This document shows, piece by piece, positions 5,822 to 8,225 of a stretch of 8,225 nt of DNA. A program made the translations under genes and the position numbers. Each line of letters starts with the position of its first letter. The stretch's first letter is position 1. Origin of the DNA: Parvibaculum sp. (lineage in GTDB: Bacteria; Pseudomonadota; Alphaproteobacteria; Parvibaculales; Parvibaculaceae). The stretch is taken from the NCBI GenBank assembly GCA_020062605.1, contig JAGUWA010000433.1:1-8225 (forward strand). The letters are read 5' to 3'. Under the pieces are notes generated by a model. It was not told the DNA's origin. It did no database searches and saw only the letters and a program-made list of their open reading frames with translations.

Positions 5822-6139
5822 ATGCCAGTGCAACATCTGATCGAACTCGCCGGACAATTCGAGGAAGCCTCAAAGCGCTACGCCGCTGCGAACGGCATAA
5901 CGCGAAACGACGACTGGTTCATCCTCAAACTTCAGGAGGAACTTGGCGAGCTGACACAGGTCTGGATGAAGCTGACAGATCGTGGCCGGAAGCGTGGCCT
6001 CAGCGAGGCCGAACTGCGCGAAGAACTGGCGAACGAAACCGCCGACGTGCTCGGCCACATCCTCCTCTTCGCTCAAAAGAACGGCATCGACCTTGCGCCC
6101 GCCATTGCACGCAAATGGCGCTTCGAGCCCGGTACCTAG
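5822..6139 (+). CDS. MazG-like nucleotide pyrophosphohydrolase, single small domain
   Basis: This 105-residue all-alpha protein carries the metal-binding pattern of the MazG/all-alpha NTP pyrophosphatase superfamily. EExxE is at Glu39, Glu40 and Glu43 (LQEELGEL) and ExxD at Glu72 and Asp75 (NETADVLG), 28 residues apart. Such enzymes cleave nucleoside triphosphates to monophosphates and pyrophosphate using Mg2+, often as house-cleaning of modified nucleotides; the substrate here is unknown. The size fits one half-domain protomer that would work as a dimer or tetramer. The AAGGA at 5815-5819 is only two bases from the ATG at 5822, so an in-frame GTG at 5828, eight bases away, is a fair alternative start. 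Its stop TAG interlocks with the opposing stop at a CTAG. It is divergent from zapE. Confidence 0.85.
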   Translation: MPVQHLIELAGQFEEASKRYAAANGITRNDDWFILKLQEELGELTQVWMKLTDRGRKRGLSEAELREELANETADVLGHILLFAQKNGIDLAPAIARKWRFEPGT

Positions 6140-6764
6140 CCGCCGGACATCGCGCGCCCGCCGTCGAGATAGAGCTCGATGGCAAGCGCCTTGTCTTCCT
6201 CCGGAAGCGCAATGCCGAAATACCTGCCGAGCACCTCCGCGATCTCGTCCGCGCTGTCGAGGACGCGCGTTTCGGCCTTGCCGTCGAGACCGCGTATCTT
6301 GAACTCGCGGTTGAAGAGCGAAAGCCACTTGCCCTCCTGCGGTCGCCCGGCGATCAGGAACTGCACGAAGATCGACGAGGGATGCGTGGAGGTGTACCAG
6401 CTCGCCACCTCGTAATCGGTGCGCCGGTGCGGCTCCAGCGTGAAGCGATAGATCGGCACCCAGCCGTCGCCGATCTTCGCCTGCAGCTCGAGCCCATCCT
6501 CATGCTTGAGTAGGTGGCGCGGCTCATGCGGCGTTTCCTGTTCGGCTCCCGTCTCGAAGCGGATCGGACCGGTCATGGTGAGGCCGCCGAACCCCACATC
6601 GGCAAGGAACGGGCCCTCCGGAAGCTCGACGCGCATCAGCATGTGCGAACGCGCGGTGTCGACCTCTTCCGGCGCCATCCAGCGGCGCGGCCGATCAGCG
6701 TGGTGACGTCGAAGCCGATGCGGGAAAAATAGGCGTCGAGGTCGAGGGTCGTGTCACCGCTCAT
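6136..6764 (-). pseudogene. Arylamine N-acetyltransferase, inactivated by internal deletion and frameshift
   Basis: Arylamine N-acetyltransferases move acetyl from acetyl-CoA to aromatic amines using a Cys-His-Asp triad. The ATG at 6764, with AGGGAG seven bases upstream, opens MSGDTTLDLDAYFSRIGFD, a typical N-terminus. It then runs straight into VTTLIGR, a segment normally found about 80 residues later, just before the catalytic His. The block with the catalytic Cys (usually RGGYCFEQN) is therefore missing. Right after LIGR the frame shifts: one extra base near 6684-6686 would restore LIGRVRWMAPEEV. Beyond that, 180 clean codons follow in the other frame, from ATG 6678 to the stop at 6136. 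They keep the triad His (SHML) and Asp (LADVGFGG) at the normal spacing of 15. An active enzyme cannot be made; the intact tail suggests recent decay. Confidence 0.87.
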
Positions 6765-6801
6765 CGCGAGGCTCCCTGCGAGAAATATCCGCTCATATGG
6801 G

Positions 6802-6829
6802 AATGGCGCCTCCCGAAAGAAGCGCCATT
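6802..6829. repeat. Hairpin between mmsA and the N-acetyltransferase remnant
   Basis: AATGGCGC (6802-6809) and GCGCCATT (6822-6829) form a perfect eight-pair stem. Three further inner pairs are possible, one of them G-U, on the minus strand. It lies about 23 bases beyond the mmsA stop, where a terminator is expected. The T-run, however, is on the plus strand (TTTT at 6828-6831), while the minus-strand exit reads CCCATATG. It may be a weak or attenuating mmsA terminator, an mRNA 3' end stabiliser, or a plus-strand terminator. Confidence 0.45.
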
Positions 6830-6852
6830 TTCGCAAATCGGTTTGGGACCAA

Positions 6853-8225
6853 TCACTTCATGGTCGGGATGACGAAGGAGGATCCTTCCTTCACGCCGCC
6901 GGTCGGCCAGCGCGAGGTCACCGTCTTGATATGCGTCCAGAACTTCACGCCTTCCGGCCCATGCTGGTTGGTGTCGCCGAAGGCGGAGCGTTTCCAGCCA
7001 CCGAACGTGTGATAGGCGAGAGGCACCGGGATCGGCACGTTGATGCCGACCATGCCCACCTGTACGCGGGAGGCGAAGCTCCGCGCCGCATCGCCGTCGC
7101 GCGTGAAGATCGCGACGCCATTGCCATACTGATGCTTCGTCGGCAGATCGGCGGCTTCCTCGAAGCTCTTCGCCCGGACGACCTGGAGCACCGGCCCGAA
7201 TATCTCGTCCTTGTAGCTCTGCATGTCGGGCGTCACGTGATCGAACAGCGAACCGCCGAGGAAGAAACCGTTCTCATAGCCCTGCAGCCTGAAGCCGCGC
7301 CCGTCGACCAGCAGCTTCGCGCCTTCCTTCACGCCCATCTCGATATAGGAGCTGACCTTCTCCATATGGGCCTTGGTGACGAGGGGGCCGTAATCGCTGT
7401 CGGCCGCCGTCGAGATGCCGACTTTGAGCGCCTGCACACGCGGCACGAGCTTCTCGACGAGACGGTCCGCCGTTTCCTCGCCGACCGGCACGGCAACCGA
7501 GATCGCCATGCAGCGCTCGCCGGCCGAGCCGTAGCCCGCGCCGATGAGATCGTTCACGACCTGATCCATGTCGGCATCCGGCATGATGATGGCGTGGTTC
7601 TTCGCTCCGCCCATCGCCTGCACCCGCTTTCCATGCGCGGTGCCTGTCGCATAGACATATTGCGCGATGTCGGAGGAGCCGACAAAGCTGACCGCCTGGA
7701 TCGTCGGATCGGTGAGGATCGCGTCGACCGCTTCCTTGTCACCATTGACGACGTTGAGGACGCCGGCCGGTGCGCCGGCTTCCATGAAGAGCTCCGCAAG
7801 CCGGATCGGAACCGATGGGTCCTTCTCCGACGGCTTCACGATGAAGGTATTGCCGCAGGCGATGGAGACGCCGAACATCCACATCGGAATCATGGCCGGG
7901 AAGTTGAACGGCGTGATGCCCGCGCAGACGCCGAGCGGCTGGCGCATCGAATACATGTCGATGCCGGGACCGGCTCCTTCCGTGAACTCGCCCTTCATGA
8001 GATGCGGGATGCCGCAGGCGAACTCGATGACCTCCAGGCCGCGCTGAACGTCGCCCTTCGAATCCGCGATCACCTTGCCATGCTCCGCCGACAGAAGTTC
8101 GGCAAGCTCGTCCATGTTCGCTTCGAGGAGACGCTTGAATTCGAACATGACGCGGGCGCGGCGTTGCGGATTGGTGGCCGCCCAGCCCGGGAAAGCCTTC
8201 GCAGCCACGTCGACCGCCGCGCGCA
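6853..8225 (-). CDS. mmsA: Methylmalonate-semialdehyde dehydrogenase (CoA-acylating), 5' end cut by right edge
   Basis: MmsA converts methylmalonate semialdehyde or malonate semialdehyde to propionyl-CoA or acetyl-CoA with NAD+ and CoA, in valine, thymine and myo-inositol breakdown. About 457 codons are visible; the family is near 500, so roughly 40 N-terminal residues lie outside. The ALDH landmarks are TPFNFPAMIP, KPSEKDPS (NAD binding), SFVGSSD and the catalytic Cys in GSAGERCMAISVAV (TGC codon at 7512-7510). Where hydrolytic aldehyde dehydrogenases have the Glu of ELGGK, this protein reads QAMGGAKNH. It lacks that general base, as is usual for the CoA-dependent MmsA/IolA branch. The frame remains open to the right edge, reading RAAVDVAAKAFPGW there, so no start can be assigned. 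A hairpin follows the stop. No valine-pathway neighbours are visible on the window side. Confidence 0.96.
   Translation of the reverse strand, partial: RAAVDVAAKAFPGWAATNPQRRARVMFEFKRLLEANMDELAELLSAEHGKVIADSKGDVQRGLEVIEFACGIPHLMKGEFTEGAGPGIDMYSMRQPLGVCAGITPFNFPAMIPMWMFGVSIACGNTFIVKPSEKDPSVPIRLAELFMEAGAPAGVLNVVNGDKEAVDAILTDPTIQAVSFVGSSDIAQYVYATGTAHGKRVQAMGGAKNHAIIMPDADMDQVVNDLIGAGYGSAGERCMAISVAVPVGEETADRLVEKLVPRVQALKVGISTAADSDYGPLVTKAHMEKVSSYIEMGVKEGAKLLVDGRGFRLQGYENGFFLGGSLFDHVTPDMQSYKDEIFGPVLQVVRAKSFEEAADLPTKHQYGNGVAIFTRDGDAARSFASRVQVGMVGINVPIPVPLAYHTFGGWKRSAFGDTNQHGPEGVKFWTHIKTVTSRWPTGGVKEGSSFVIPTMK

Noticed and set aside
4866..5840. Plus-strand open frame opposite zapE (324 codons)
   Set aside because: zapE on the minus strand has Walker A, Walker B and family-typical ends; the antisense frame has no recognisable features.
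5812..6513. Plus-strand open frame across MazG and the N-acetyltransferase remnant (233 codons)
   Set aside because: It runs out of frame through MazG, which has the EExxE/ExxD metal pattern, and antisense to the N-acetyltransferase tail; its composition is shadow-like.
1..8225. CRISPR array, insertion sequence, prophage, tRNA or toxin-antitoxin system
   Set aside because: I saw no regular repeat-spacer pattern, transposase motif, terminal repeats, tRNA-like fold or paired small toxin genes. The MazG-like protein is a nucleotide pyrophosphohydrolase, not part of a MazEF pair.

Overview
This window is GC-rich, densely coded chromosomal DNA. It looks like an alphaproteobacterium, possibly of the Hyphomicrobiales/Parvibaculum type. 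That placement is inferred from the zapE - mdh - sucC - sucD neighbourhood, which is typical of the class, and from protein style; the genus cannot be fixed from this window alone. All genes but two (a lipoprotein and a MazG-like protein) run on the minus strand, so in transcription order the window reads from high to low coordinates.

Region by region, from right to left: a large 3' part of mmsA (CoA-acylating methylmalonate-semialdehyde dehydrogenase, 6853 to the right edge); a broken arylamine N-acetyltransferase gene (6136-6764) with an internal deletion and a frameshift; a small plus-strand MazG-like nucleotide pyrophosphohydrolase (5822-6139), whose stop codon interlocks with that of the broken gene; zapE/AFG1-type ATPase (4629-5750), divergent from MazG; a plus-strand predicted lipoprotein of unknown function (3975-4616), convergent with zapE; mdh (2662-3666), ending in a textbook intrinsic terminator; a membrane-anchored RNase Z-like metallo-beta-lactamase-fold hydrolase (1443-2519); sucC (58-1227) behind its own extended -10 promoter; and the first 19 codons of sucD at the left edge, coupled to sucC by a TAATG overlap.

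Functionally, mdh and sucCD are TCA-cycle enzymes: malate dehydrogenase, and the two subunits of succinyl-CoA synthetase. mmsA feeds propionyl-CoA or acetyl-CoA from valine, thymine or inositol catabolism into central metabolism. ZapE is a division-associated P-loop ATPase that commonly neighbours mdh in this class. The usual mdh-sucCD run is split here by the hydrolase gene. The terminator after mdh and the promoter before sucC suggest separate transcription units.

I do not see a new multi-gene system, CRISPR array, mobile element or RNA gene. The signals most worth a second look are the two-lesion N-acetyltransferase pseudogene (loss of the catalytic-Cys block, apparently through a short repeat), a 13-codon leader ORF with a duplicated ribosome-binding box in front of the hydrolase, the hydrolase's position inside the TCA locus, and a Lys/Ala-rich tail on malate dehydrogenase.
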